A DNA stretch of 64,000 nt from Gemmobacter denitrificans (GTDB lineage: Bacteria > Pseudomonadota > Alphaproteobacteria > Rhodobacterales > Rhodobacteraceae): the NCBI RefSeq assembly GCF_036964905.1, contig NZ_JBALHR010000009.1, forward strand, positions 62,001 to 126,000, in the 5' to 3' direction. The notes under the pieces were generated by a model. The model ran no database searches. It saw only the letters and a program-made list of their open reading frames with translations, and was not told the origin of the DNA. The stretch's first letter is position 1. Each line of letters opens with the position of its first letter. A program made the translations under genes and the position numbers. Of this stretch, positions 34,123 through 42,608 are shown one piece after another.

Positions 34123-35688
34123 TCAGTACCACATATCGGCCATCGCGGCCTTGCGGCGGGCCATGAAATCCTGCAGCGCCTCGTCAATCCCTGCGTCCAG
34201 CGGCGGGGCCTCATACTCTGCCAGCAGCTTTTTCCAGCGGGTATTGGCGCGTTTGGCATAATCCAGCCCGCCCTGTTCATCCCAGCTTTCCCAGGGCTGG
34301 TTGTCATCCAGCGCGGAATCCCAATAGGAGGTTTCGTAATGGCGCAGCGTGTGCTGGGTGCTGAACAGATGCTGGCCGGGGCCAAGTTCGGCCAGCGCCT
34401 CAAAGGCCAGCGCGTCGTCATCCACCGCCATGCCATCCAGATAGGCATGCAGCGCGCCGCAGATATCGGTATCCATCACCAGCTTTTCGTAAGACATCGA
34501 CAACAGCCCGTCGAGAAACCCGGCTGAATGCAGCACATAATTCGCGCCGCCCTGAATGGCCGACATCATCGACATCATGCTTTGCGCCATGGCCTGCCCG
34601 TCGGGCAGTTTTGACGTGCTGAAATTGCCCGCGCAGCGCAGCGGCAGGTTCAGTCGCCGCGCCAGTTGCCCCATGACCAGCGACCCGATGGCCGGTTCCG
34701 GCGTGCCGAAGGTGGGCGATCCGGTCCGCAGCGACATGGAGGAGAAGAAACTGGCCAGAATGGCGGGCGATCCGGGCCGCACCAGTTGCGTCAGCGCGCA
34801 GGAGGCCATGCTTTCCGCCAGACCTTGTGCCACCATGCCGGCAATGGTCAGCGGCGCCACCGCGCCCCCCAGCAGGAAGGGCAGGTGGATCGACCCCTGA
34901 TTGGCAGCGGCATAGGTGCGGATACCCGCCGTCGTGACCCCATCCAGTACCAGCGGCGAGGTGGTGTTGAAATTGCCCATCACCACGCAATTCTGATCGG
35001 TGAAATCGGCGCCGAACAGGATGCGCGCCATTTCCACACTGTCTGCCGCGCGGTCGGGCGCGGTGATCGACCCCAGGAAGGCCCGGTCGGAATAGCGGAT
35101 ATGGGCATAGACCATATCCAGATGACGCTTGTTCACCGCAATATCGGTGGGTTCGCACACCGTGCCGCCAGAATGGTGCAGCCAGGGTGACGATTGGCTG
35201 AGCTTCACGAAATTGCGGAAATCCTCGATCGTGCCGTAGCGGCGGCCCCGGTCCAGATCCATCACGAAGGGGCTGCCATAAGACGGCGCGAACACCACGT
35301 TCCTGCCGCCGATCCGCACGTTGTTTGCCGGGTTTCGTGCGTGCTGGGTAAATTCGGCAGGGGCGGTTTTCAGGATTTCCTTCAGCATCCCCGGCGGAAA
35401 CTTCAACCGCCAGACCTGTGGCGCGGTTTCCGTGACTTCGGCACCTGCGGTCTTGTAAAGCCGCATCGCTTCGGCATCGTCGCGCAATTCGATGCCGATT
35501 TCGGCCAGAATACGCTCGGCCGTCGCCTCGATCCGGGTCAGGCTTTCGTCAGAAAGGATGTCATAGGTCGGGATGCCGCGCACGATATAGGGCCGCTTGA
35601 CCCCTTGTTCCACACCCACCCGCGCGTCGCGCCGTTGCGACCGGCCGCCGCGTGCGCGTTTGCCGCCTGACATGCCATCTTCCGCCAT
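34123..35688 (-). CDS. Trimethylamine methyltransferase family protein (non-pyrrolysine MttB)
   Basis: The 521-residue protein has the MttB superfamily layout: an RGIPTYDILSDESLTRIEATAE start near residues 37-58, a barrel with APSYGSPFVMDLDRGRRYGT, NTTSPLVLDGVTTAGI, and a C-terminal WDEQGGLDYAKRANTRWKKL. It is read straight through in standard codons with no internal TAG, so it belongs to the non-pyrrolysine branch (MtgB-like), whose studied members demethylate quaternary amines such as glycine betaine using a corrinoid protein. No corrinoid protein or second methyltransferase is encoded here. It diverges from a LysR gene and faces a Rieske/flavin oxygenase operon, suggesting N-methylated amine catabolism. 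Confidence 0.9.
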   Translation of the reverse strand: MAEDGMSGGKRARGGRSQRRDARVGVEQGVKRPYIVRGIPTYDILSDESLTRIEATAERILAEIGIELRDDAEAMRLYKTAGAEVTETAPQVWRLKFPPGMLKEILKTAPAEFTQHARNPANNVRIGGRNVVFAPSYGSPFVMDLDRGRRYGTIEDFRNFVKLSQSSPWLHHSGGTVCEPTDIAVNKRHLDMVYAHIRYSDRAFLGSITAPDRAADSVEMARILFGADFTDQNCVVMGNFNTTSPLVLDGVTTAGIRTYAAANQGSIHLPFLLGGAVAPLTIAGMVAQGLAESMASCALTQLVRPGSPAILASFFSSMSLRTGSPTFGTPEPAIGSLVMGQLARRLNLPLRCAGNFSTSKLPDGQAMAQSMMSMMSAIQGGANYVLHSAGFLDGLLSMSYEKLVMDTDICGALHAYLDGMAVDDDALAFEALAELGPGQHLFSTQHTLRHYETSYWDSALDDNQPWESWDEQGGLDYAKRANTRWKKLLAEYEAPPLDAGIDEALQDFMARRKAAMADMWY

Positions 35689-35755
35689 GATCCGGTCCTT
35701 CTGATAAATCCGGTGCAGATTAGGATGGCCCGTGGCTGCCGTAACGCTGGAAAAG

Positions 35756-35771
35756 TATCATGGAGTTGATA
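35756..35771. promoter_or_regulatory. Inverted repeat in the mttB/lysR divergent gap
   Basis: TATCA (35756-35760) and TGATA (35767-35771) are complementary around six bases and end ten bases before the LysR ATG. LysR-type regulators usually bind such interrupted dyads beside their own promoter, so this is a candidate autoregulatory site. The arms are short, so chance is possible. Confidence 0.35.
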
Positions 35772-35781
35772 AGCTGTGATT

Positions 35782-36714
35782 ATGGATAATCTGCGCAGCC
35801 TGCTTCCGTCTATCAACAGCCTTGTCGTCTTTGAGGCAGCTGGGCGGTTGTCCAGTTTCAGCGCGGCAGCACGCGAATTGCGCATGACGCAGGCTGCCGT
35901 GTCCTATGCGATGTCCCGGCTTGAGGCGCATCTGGGTACGGCGCTGTTCCTGCGCGAATACCGTCGCGTGCGGCTGAGCGAAGCGGGTGAACGCTTTCAC
36001 GCCGATGTCAGTATCGGGCTGGCCCATATCCAGCGATCAGCGCAGGACTTGCGCGCGGCGATCAGTGGCAGCCATGTGACGCTGGCCTGCTCCACCGCCT
36101 TTGCCGCCTTCTGGATGCTGCCGCGCATGGCACAGTTTCGGGCCGATCTGCCGCAGGTCGATCTGCGCATACAGACCGCCGACCGTGATCTTGATCTGCT
36201 GGGCGAAGGCATCCCGCTGGGGATCAGGGGCGGCAGGGCAGAGGATTGGCCCGGCTATCACGCCGAAGCGATGGCCGCCGAGGAAATCTATCCGGTCTGC
36301 AGCGCGGCCTATCTGGCTGGTCGCCCGGCCCCCGAAAGTGCCATGGCCCTGCTGGATCATCCGCTGATCCATCTGGAAGAACCGATCCGCCCGGCGGCCA
36401 CCTGGGGCGACTGGTTCGCCGCCGCCGGGATTGACCGTCGCCGGGCGCCCAAGGGGTTGCAGATCAACGATTACGTTCTGGTGCTGCAATCGGTGCTGGC
36501 AGGGCAGGGCGTGGCGCTTGGTTGGCGGCATCTGGTCGAAGGGTTGGTGGCGCAGGGGCTTCTGGTGCGGCTGACCGACCGGATGCTGACCACCGATCAG
36601 GCCTTTCATGTGATCTGGCCGCGCGATGCCGCGCTCACCCGTCCCGCCATGGCGGTGCGCGACTGGTTGCTGGCACAGCGGGACAGTTCGGCGATGGGCT
36701 TAGGTTCACCCTAA
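35782..36714 (+). CDS. LysR-family transcriptional regulator (GcvA-like)
   Basis: A 310-residue regulator with an N-terminal winged helix (SINSLVVFEAAGRLSSFSAA and MTQAAVSYAMSRLEAHLGT) and a substrate-binding domain, in the GcvA-like style (LPSINSLVVFEAA start, then LAVRG-like IPLGIRGGRAEDWPG). ATG 35782 is preferred over GTG 35776. It sits between the divergent MttB gene and the Rieske operon, the usual place for a local regulator of both units. An inducer from the same pathway, such as an N-methylated amine, would be expected but is not shown. Confidence 0.9.
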   Translation: MDNLRSLLPSINSLVVFEAAGRLSSFSAAARELRMTQAAVSYAMSRLEAHLGTALFLREYRRVRLSEAGERFHADVSIGLAHIQRSAQDLRAAISGSHVTLACSTAFAAFWMLPRMAQFRADLPQVDLRIQTADRDLDLLGEGIPLGIRGGRAEDWPGYHAEAMAAEEIYPVCSAAYLAGRPAPESAMALLDHPLIHLEEPIRPAATWGDWFAAAGIDRRRAPKGLQINDYVLVLQSVLAGQGVALGWRHLVEGLVAQGLLVRLTDRMLTTDQAFHVIWPRDAALTRPAMAVRDWLLAQRDSSAMGLGSP

Positions 36715-36756
36715 CCCAAAGCTCGCAAATGCGTCCTTTCAGACTGATCTTTGCCA

Positions 36757-36772
36757 TGCCACCCTTGTGGCA
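36757..36772. promoter_or_regulatory. Inverted repeat upstream of the Rieske oxygenase gene
   Basis: TGCCAC (36757-36762) and GTGGCA (36767-36772) are perfect complements around CCTT, 38 bases before ATG 36810, in the 95-base gap after lysR. The position suits a LysR-type operator for the Rieske operon. The dyad could also form a short RNA hairpin; no T-run follows it. Confidence 0.4.
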
Positions 36773-36809
36773 GACCGTCCATTGCGGCGGGAAACTGCAC
36801 GAGGCCCCG

Positions 36810-37943
36810 ATGAACCACCCCGCCCCGCTGACCCCGGCTGCCGAGCTTCATGCCAATGTCGCCACGCCCTTTGACCGGGCCTTCGCCATGCCGAAATCGG
36901 TCTATACGTCCGAGGAATTTCTGGCGCACGAACAGCGGCATGTCTTTGCGCAGGATTGGGTCTGCGCAGGCCGGGCCGAGGCGCTGCCCGATCCGGGCGA
37001 TTATCTGACCATGGAGATCGCGGGCGAACCGGTGATCGTGTTGCGCGACCGCGATGGCGAACTGCGCGCAATGTCGAATGTCTGCCGCCACCGCATGTCC
37101 ACCCTGTTGCAGGGGCGCGGGTCGGTCCGCGCCATCACCTGCCCCTATCACGCCTGGACCTATAACCTTGATGGCTCCTTGCGCGGGGCTCCGGCCATGA
37201 CGCTGAACGGCAGCTTCTGCAAAGAAGCCCTGGCCCTGCCGCAAATCCGCTGCGCGGTCTGGCAGGGCTGGATCCTGGTTTCGCTGAACCCTGATGCCCC
37301 AGCCCCCGATGTGGCATTGGCCGAGGTCACCGCGCTGATTGCGCCGTTTGACATGACGCGCTACCGCGAAACCTGGCGCGAAACCTTTCGCTGGGCGACG
37401 AACTGGAAGGTTCTGGCCGAGAATTTCATGGAAAGTTACCACCTGCCCATGTGCCATTCCGGCACGATCGGCGGCGCGTCCAAACTGGAAGAGATGGTCT
37501 GCCCCGAAGGTGGCGCGGCCTTCAACTATCACTGGATCCTGAAGAATGACAGCGTGCCGCTGGCGCTGGCCCATCCGACCAACACCCTTCTGCAGGGCGA
37601 TGACCGGCGCAAGACATGGCTGCTGGCGATCTACCCTTCGCTGCTTATCACCGTGACCCCGGGCTATTTCTGGTATCTGTCGCTGACCCCCGACGGGCCG
37701 GGCCATGTGAATGTGCTTTATGGCGGCGGCATGTCCCAAGACTGGCTGGCCGATCCGCAGGCCGAAACGCATCTGGCCGCCGTGCGCGCCCTGCTGGCAG
37801 AGGTGAATGCCGAAGACAAGGGCTGCACCGAAAAGGTGTATCGGGGCCTGTGTTCGGGCATGGCGCAGCCCGGGCCGCTGAGCCATCTGGAACGGCCGAA
37901 TTACGAATTCGCCCAATATCTTGCCCGCCGTATCCCGGCATGA
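36810..37943 (+). CDS. Rieske-type aromatic-ring-hydroxylating/N-demethylating oxygenase, alpha subunit
   Basis: The 377-residue protein has a Rieske [2Fe-2S] site, CRHR-x16-CPYH (about residues 92-116), and a mononuclear iron site ENFMESYHLPMCH (about 205-217) with the two His. Length and layout match the GbcA, stachydrine demethylase and carnitine oxygenase (CntA) group. The start is ATG 36810; upstream in-frame sequence belongs to another gene. It follows lysR, and its TGA overlaps an ATG in frame with the flavin monooxygenase gene. Rieske oxygenases need a ferredoxin-reductase-type electron donor. None is adjacent, so the donor is elsewhere or differs. Confidence 0.9.
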   Translation: MNHPAPLTPAAELHANVATPFDRAFAMPKSVYTSEEFLAHEQRHVFAQDWVCAGRAEALPDPGDYLTMEIAGEPVIVLRDRDGELRAMSNVCRHRMSTLLQGRGSVRAITCPYHAWTYNLDGSLRGAPAMTLNGSFCKEALALPQIRCAVWQGWILVSLNPDAPAPDVALAEVTALIAPFDMTRYRETWRETFRWATNWKVLAENFMESYHLPMCHSGTIGGASKLEEMVCPEGGAAFNYHWILKNDSVPLALAHPTNTLLQGDDRRKTWLLAIYPSLLITVTPGYFWYLSLTPDGPGHVNVLYGGGMSQDWLADPQAETHLAAVRALLAEVNAEDKGCTEKVYRGLCSGMAQPGPLSHLERPNYEFAQYLARRIPA

Positions 37944-37954
37944 CGGAGAGTATG

Positions 37955-39211
37955 ATGACCGAACAGACCAACGTGGTTGTGGTGGGCGCAGGCCAGGCCG
38001 GTATCGCCATGAGCGAACATCTCACCCGGGCGGGCGTGCCGCATCTGGTGTTGGAACGCGACCGTATCGCCGAACGCTGGCGGTCCTGCCGGTGGGACAG
38101 CCTGGTGATGAACGGCCCCGCCTGGCACGACCGTTTTCCCGGCCAACTCTTCACGGGCGACCCCGAGTCCTTTCCGGGCAAGGAGGCCGTGGCCGATTAT
38201 CTGGTGGATTATGCCGCCGGGTTTGATGCGCCCATCCGCTGCGGGGTGACAGTGCATCGGGTGGCGCGCCGCGACGCCGCAGCCGGGTTTGTGGTGGAAA
38301 CCTCGGCTGGCCCGATTGTGGCGGACTATGTGGTGGCGGCAACCGGGGCCTTTCAGACCCCGCTCATCCCACCTCTGGTGCCCGAAACCGCCGGGCTGAT
38401 GCAACTGCACTCCAACAGCTATCGCAACCCGGCGCAACTGCCGCCGGGCGGGGTGCTGGTGGTGGGTGCCGGGTCTTCCGGCGCGCAGATTGCCGAGGAA
38501 TTGCTGGAATCAGGTCGGCAGGTCTGGCTGTCGGTCGGGCCGCATGACCGCCCGCCACGCCGCTACCGGGGCCGCGATTTCGTCTGGTGGCTCGGGGTGC
38601 TGAACCTGTGGGATGCCGATGCGCCCAAAGGCGCCGAACATACGACCATCGCGGTCAGCGGCGCGCATGGCGGGCGGACGGTGGATTTTCGCGATCTGGC
38701 GGCGCGCGGCATGGTGCTGCTGGGCCGGGCCGAAAGCTGTGACCGGGGGGTGATGCACTTTGCCCCTGATCTGCGGCGCAATGTGGAACGCGGCGATGCC
38801 AATCTGCTGGCGCTTCTGGACGAGGCCGATGCCTGGGCCGCCCGCAATGGCCTTGACCTGCCCCCCGACCCCGAAGCCCGCAAGATCGGCCCAGATCCGG
38901 CGTGCATGGTGACCCCGATTGCCACGCTCGATCTGGCGGCGGCGGGGATCACCACCATCCTTTGGGCGACGGGCTTCACCAGCGATTACCGCTGGCTGCC
39001 ACCGGGCGCGCTGGATGCGCAGGGCAGACCGCACCACCAGCGCGGTGTTGCGGCAGAGCCGGGCATCTACTTCCTGGGTCTGCCCTATCAGTCGCGGCGC
39101 GGATCGGCCTTTATCTGGGGCGTCTGGCATGATGCGAAATTCGTGGCCGATCATATCCTGAAACAACGCAGTTATCTGGCCTATCCCGGCCCCGCCCGCG
39201 CGGCAGAATAA
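37955..39211 (+). CDS. Flavin-containing monooxygenase-like FAD/NAD(P) oxidoreductase
   Basis: The 418-residue flavoprotein has an N-terminal FAD site VVVVGAGQAGIAMSEHL and ERDRIAERWRSCRWDSLVMN, typical of the CzcO/FMO-like group, a second nucleotide site VLVVGAGSSGAQIAEELL near residues 167-184, and ILWATGFTSDYRWLP near the end. ATG 37955 has GGAG at 6-base spacing; ATGs at 37952 and 37940 are alternatives, the latter overlapping the Rieske stop. Such enzymes N-oxygenate amines or oxidise ketones. In this operon it probably acts on the same amine pathway as the Rieske and MttB enzymes. Confidence 0.88.
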   Translation: MTEQTNVVVVGAGQAGIAMSEHLTRAGVPHLVLERDRIAERWRSCRWDSLVMNGPAWHDRFPGQLFTGDPESFPGKEAVADYLVDYAAGFDAPIRCGVTVHRVARRDAAAGFVVETSAGPIVADYVVAATGAFQTPLIPPLVPETAGLMQLHSNSYRNPAQLPPGGVLVVGAGSSGAQIAEELLESGRQVWLSVGPHDRPPRRYRGRDFVWWLGVLNLWDADAPKGAEHTTIAVSGAHGGRTVDFRDLAARGMVLLGRAESCDRGVMHFAPDLRRNVERGDANLLALLDEADAWAARNGLDLPPDPEARKIGPDPACMVTPIATLDLAAAGITTILWATGFTSDYRWLPPGALDAQGRPHHQRGVAAEPGIYFLGLPYQSRRGSAFIWGVWHDAKFVADHILKQRSYLAYPGPARAAE

Positions 39212-39220
39212 GAGGACCCC

Positions 39221-39637
39221 ATGGAACACAAGCGCTATCGCACCTTCAACACCCGTGACACCTATCCCGAACAGCGGCTGGACAATGATCTGTGTCAGGC
39301 GGTGGCCACGCGCGGCGGCACGACGCTGTGGATGCGCGGCCAATGCCCGCAGGATCTGGATACAGCCGAAAACATCCAGAGCAGCGACCCGGTCGCCCAG
39401 ACGCACAAGGTGATGCAGAACATCCGCCAACTGGTCGAAGAGGCGGGCGGCAAGATGGAGCATGTGGTGAAGCTGGTGGTGTATCTGACCGATGTGCGCC
39501 ACCGCGAAGCGGTCTATCGGACGATGGGCGAATATATCAAGGGCGTGCATCCGGTCTGCACCGGGCTGACCGTGGTGGCACTGGCGCGGCCCGAATGGCT
39601 GGTGGAAATCGACGCCACTGCCGTCATCCCGGATTGA
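39221..39637 (+). CDS. RidA family protein
   Basis: The 138-residue protein matches the RidA/YjgF/UK114 family: GGTTLWMRGQCPQDLD, a helix THKVMQNIRQLVEEAGGKMEHVV near residues 64-86, LVVYLTDVRHREAVYR and the C-terminal LARPEWLVEIDATAVI with the conserved LxxPxxLVEI-like segment (family Arg in AR-P). RidA hydrolyses reactive enamine/imine intermediates; catabolic relatives remove imines formed during amine oxidation. It lies nine bases after the flavin monooxygenase gene, fitting that role. Confidence 0.92.
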   Translation: MEHKRYRTFNTRDTYPEQRLDNDLCQAVATRGGTTLWMRGQCPQDLDTAENIQSSDPVAQTHKVMQNIRQLVEEAGGKMEHVVKLVVYLTDVRHREAVYRTMGEYIKGVHPVCTGLTVVALARPEWLVEIDATAVIPD

Positions 39638-39707
39638 TCCTGTGGCAGGCGGCACCGGGCGCGGGCCCGAACGGATTGCAGGGCCGATCCACCCCATGAT
39701 GCTCCAA

Positions 39708-39763
39708 AGCCCCTTTATCTTGGCGAAAATATGCTCGGGTGTCCGGGGGCTGACAGCCCCCGG
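39708..39763 (+). repeat. Rhodobacter-type intergenic GC-hairpin element
   Basis: An A/T-rich lead (CCCTTTATCTTGGCGAAAAT and on) is followed by a perfect stem, CCGGGGGCT (39743-39751) and AGCCCCCGG (39755-39763), around a GAC loop. From memory, Rhodobacteraceae genomes carry many copies of such CTTGGC-AAAATA plus GGGGGC/GCCCCC units at gene ends. Only one is visible here, so repeat status is not shown by this window. No T-run follows the stem. Confidence 0.5.
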
Positions 39764-39784
39764 CGGCTTCAGAAAGCGCAACAC

Positions 39785-40459
39785 ATGACCTTTTCGCTTG
39801 TGGCGCGCTGCGCCCGCACCGGGCAGTTCGGCATGGTGATTTCCTCGTCCTCTCCGGCGGTGGCGGCGCGCTGTGCGCATGTGCGTGCCGGGGTGGGGGT
39901 GGTGGCCAGCCAGAATGTCACCGATCCCGCACTTGGCCCGCTGGTGCTGGACCGGATGGCCGAAGGGCTGGCCGCGCGCGATGCTGTCGCGGCGGTTCTG
40001 GCCGGGCGGGCGCATGTCGCCTATCGGCAGATATTGGCGGTGGATGCGGCAGGGGGTGTTGCCCTGCATTCCGGCGCACAGGTGCTGGGGCTTTGGGCTG
40101 AGGCGCGTGGGCAGGGTTGCGCGGCGGGGGGCAATCTTCTGGGCGATACCGGGGTGCCCGCTGCGATGGTCGCGGCGTTTGAACGGGCCAGCGGCCATCT
40201 GGGCGATCGCCTGATGGCTGCGCTGCGGGCCGGGTTGCAGGCCGGGGGCGAGGCCGGTCCGGTGCATTCAGCCGGGTTGAAGATTGCTGACCGGCTGAGC
40301 TGGCCCCTGGCCGATCTGCGGATGGATTGGGTGGAAACCTGCCCGATCACGGCGCTGGAGGCGGCATGGGCTGTCTATCGTCCGCAGATGGCGGCCTATG
40401 TGCAGCGTGCCGAAGACCCGACAGCCGCCCCGTCCTATGGGGTGCCCGGAGATGAATGA
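39785..40459 (+). CDS. DUF1028 family protein
   Basis: This 224-residue protein starts MTFSLVARCARTGQFG and has the family segments GVGVVASQNVTDPALGPLVLD and GNLLGDTGVPAAMVAAFERA. DUF1028 proteins have an Ntn-hydrolase-like fold and are often found near amide- or ureide-degrading genes; their reaction is not established. It is separated from ridA by a 147-base gap holding a hairpin element, so it may have its own promoter. It probably belongs to the same catabolic group. Confidence 0.85.
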   Translation: MTFSLVARCARTGQFGMVISSSSPAVAARCAHVRAGVGVVASQNVTDPALGPLVLDRMAEGLAARDAVAAVLAGRAHVAYRQILAVDAAGGVALHSGAQVLGLWAEARGQGCAAGGNLLGDTGVPAAMVAAFERASGHLGDRLMAALRAGLQAGGEAGPVHSAGLKIADRLSWPLADLRMDWVETCPITALEAAWAVYRPQMAAYVQRAEDPTAAPSYGVPGDE

Positions 40460-40551
40460 TCGCGCCACCCACGGCACGGATCGCGGTTGACGCGACTGGC
40501 CTGCGGTGGCCAGATGGCCTGCCGAAACCGCCCTGCCCGAAAGGTGTTCCG

Positions 40552-41235
40552 ATGGATCTGATCCTGCCCGCCCCGCCCCCCGTCACGCTGGCGATTGCCG
40601 GGCAATCGGCGCGGTTTCCGGTGCGGCGGGTCTATTGCGTGGGGCGCAACTATGCCGAACATGCGCGCGAAATGGGCCATGACCCGGATCGCGAACCGCC
40701 CTTCTTCTTTCTGAAACCCGCCGATGCGCTACGGGGCGACGGGGTTTTTCCCTTTCCCCCGGCATCCGGCGATGTGCATCACGAAGTGGAACTGGCGGTT
40801 CTGCTGGGGCGCGGGGGCTGCGATTTGGCCCCTGCGGCTGCGTCAAACTGCGTTCTGGCGGCGGCGGTCGCGCTGGACATGACACGGCGCGATCTGCAGG
40901 CGGCGGCAAAGAAGGCAGGCCGCCCGTGGGAGGCTGGCAAGGCCTTTGATCATTCCGCCCCCATAGGCCCGGCCCGGCTGGTCGCCGATCTGCCCGATCT
41001 GGCGCAGGCGGGTATCCGGCTGGCCGTCAACGGAGAAACCCGGCAGGCGGCCCGTCTGGCTGACATGATCTGGTCGGTCTCTGACATCATCGCGCATCTG
41101 TCGGGCCTGTTCACCCTGCATCCGGGCGATGTCATCCTGACCGGCACGCCAGCGGGCGTAGGGCCGGTCGCGCGTGGCGACCGGCTGGAGGCGCGGATTG
41201 ACGGGCTGCCGCCGCTGGATGTGACGGTGATCTGA
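40552..41235 (+). CDS. Fumarylacetoacetate hydrolase (FAH) family protein
   Basis: The 227-residue protein has the FAH pattern: VRRVYCVGRNYAEHAREMG, PPFFFLKPADAL, the metal-binding HHEVELAVLLG (H-x-E-x-E), DMTRRDLQAAAKKAGRPWE and ILTGTPAGVGPV. It resembles the YcgM/fumarylpyruvate hydrolase group that cleaves C-C bonds of dioxo acids or decarboxylates oxaloacetate. ATG 40552 is chosen because the family starts there and AAAGG precedes it. An in-frame ATG at 40456, overlapping the DUF1028 stop, would add 32 unconserved residues but would couple the two genes. Confidence 0.9.
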   Translation: MDLILPAPPPVTLAIAGQSARFPVRRVYCVGRNYAEHAREMGHDPDREPPFFFLKPADALRGDGVFPFPPASGDVHHEVELAVLLGRGGCDLAPAAASNCVLAAAVALDMTRRDLQAAAKKAGRPWEAGKAFDHSAPIGPARLVADLPDLAQAGIRLAVNGETRQAARLADMIWSVSDIIAHLSGLFTLHPGDVILTGTPAGVGPVARGDRLEARIDGLPPLDVTVI

Positions 41236-41245
41236 CCCAGACGGA

Positions 41246-42511
41246 TCAGGACCGGCGCAAAAGCTCCAGCAGGTCCCGGTCGGGATAGCCGTCGGCGGGC
41301 AACCCGCGCGAGGTCTGGAAGGCCTTGATCGCGGCATAGGTCTTGGGCCCGACATTGCCATCCGCCCCGCCGGTATCAAAGCCAAGCGCGGTCAGGCGTT
41401 CCTGCACCTCCATCCGCTCGGCCAGCCGCAGCGTAGTATCGCCCGCAGGCCAAGGGGTCCGCAGCGGCCCGTCACCTTTCAGACGGTCGGACAGATGCCC
41501 CACGCCCACCACATAGGCATCGGCCTGATTATAGCGTTCGATCGCGTGGAAATTGCGATAGATCAGGAAGGCCGCGCCCTTCACCCCCGCAGGCAGGAAC
41601 AGGGCGGCCTGTCCATCCGGCACGGCCCCGCCCGCCGCACGGGTGATGCCCATCGCCCGCCAGTCGGCGCCGGACCGTTTCGCGCTCTTGCCCGACGTGG
41701 CGGCGGTGAAACCGGGCGGCAGCGTCACTTCCACCCCCCAGGGCTGGCCGCGCTGCCAGCCCGATTTCGCCAGATAGGCGGCGGTCGAGGCCAGCGCATC
41801 GGTCGGATCATCCGACCAGATGTCGCGCCGCCCGTCGCCGGTGAAATCCACCGCGAAGGCCAGGTAAGAGGTCGGGATGAACTGGGTATGGCCCATCGCG
41901 CCTGCCCAGCTGCCGATCATGTGGCGGGCATCGGTATCACCAGCCTGCAGGATCTTCAGCGCCCCGATCAGCTGCTGGCGAAAGAAATCGGCCCGTCGCC
42001 CGTCATAGGACAGGGTGGCCAGCGCCTCGATCAGCGGCAGGTCGCCGCGCTTTTCGCCATAGCTCGATTCCATGCCCCAGACGGCGACGACCACTTCCTT
42101 GTCCACACCATAGGTGGCCTCGATCTGGTTCAGCACTGCCGCGTGGCGTGCCAGCATCGCCCGGCCATTGGCCACGCGCTTGTCCGATGCGGCAGTTTCC
42201 AGATATTCCCACAGCGATTTGGTGAATTCGGCCTGATTGTTCGACCGGCGGATCACCTCGGGGTTATAGGTCACCTCGGCAAAGGCCGCATCAAAGGTGG
42301 CGGGGCCGATGCCCGAGGCCAGTGCCTGCGGGCGGAAGCCCTGAATCCAGGCATTCAGACCGGCCACCTTGGCCGGATCGGGGTTCTGGTCGCGGCCATA
42401 TTTGATCACGGTTGGCGTGTGTCCTGATTGCGAGACGGCGCCGCCGCCACCGACACAGGCCGACAGGGCCAAGGTCAGGGCGATGGTGGCGATTTTTGCG
42501 GAAATGCGCAT
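41246..42511 (-). CDS. MltB-type lytic murein transglycosylase lipoprotein
   Basis: The 421-residue protein begins with a lipoprotein signal (ALTLALSAC, lipidated Cys19). The catalytic domain (about 50-340) has Glu148 in WGMESSYGEKRGDLP, as in MltB/SLT_3 enzymes, and AGAMGHTQFIPTSYLAFAVD. The C-terminal peptidoglycan-binding domain is about 355-420 (ERLTALGFDTGGADGNVGPK). It cleaves glycan strands to 1,6-anhydromuramyl products at the outer membrane or periplasm. GAAAGGGG precedes the start. It is downstream of the RNase R gene on the same strand but separated by 97 bases with a hairpin. Confidence 0.93.
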   Translation of the reverse strand: MRISAKIATIALTLALSACVGGGGAVSQSGHTPTVIKYGRDQNPDPAKVAGLNAWIQGFRPQALASGIGPATFDAAFAEVTYNPEVIRRSNNQAEFTKSLWEYLETAASDKRVANGRAMLARHAAVLNQIEATYGVDKEVVVAVWGMESSYGEKRGDLPLIEALATLSYDGRRADFFRQQLIGALKILQAGDTDARHMIGSWAGAMGHTQFIPTSYLAFAVDFTGDGRRDIWSDDPTDALASTAAYLAKSGWQRGQPWGVEVTLPPGFTAATSGKSAKRSGADWRAMGITRAAGGAVPDGQAALFLPAGVKGAAFLIYRNFHAIERYNQADAYVVGVGHLSDRLKGDGPLRTPWPAGDTTLRLAERMEVQERLTALGFDTGGADGNVGPKTYAAIKAFQTSRGLPADGYPDRDLLELLRRS

Positions 42512-42566
42512 TGCGGCCCCTTTCGTGTGTTATTGAAACTGCTCTGCGCAACAATCTAGCCCGAAG

Positions 42567-42588
42567 CCGGGGCTGGCGGAAGCCCCGG
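42567..42588 (-). terminator. Hairpin downstream of rnr (possible terminator)
   Basis: CCGGGGCT (42567-42574) and AGCCCCGG (42581-42588) form a perfect 8-bp stem with a 6-base loop, 21 bases beyond the RNase R stop on the minus strand. No run of T follows, so it may act as an RNA 3'-end stabiliser or a weak terminator. Confidence 0.45.
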
Positions 42589-42608
42589 ACCGATGGGCAG
42601 GTGGCGGA

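Noticed and set aside
34123..35688. Pyrrolysine-containing MttB
   Set aside because: The frame is uninterrupted for 521 codons with no in-frame TAG, so it belongs to the non-pyrrolysine branch.
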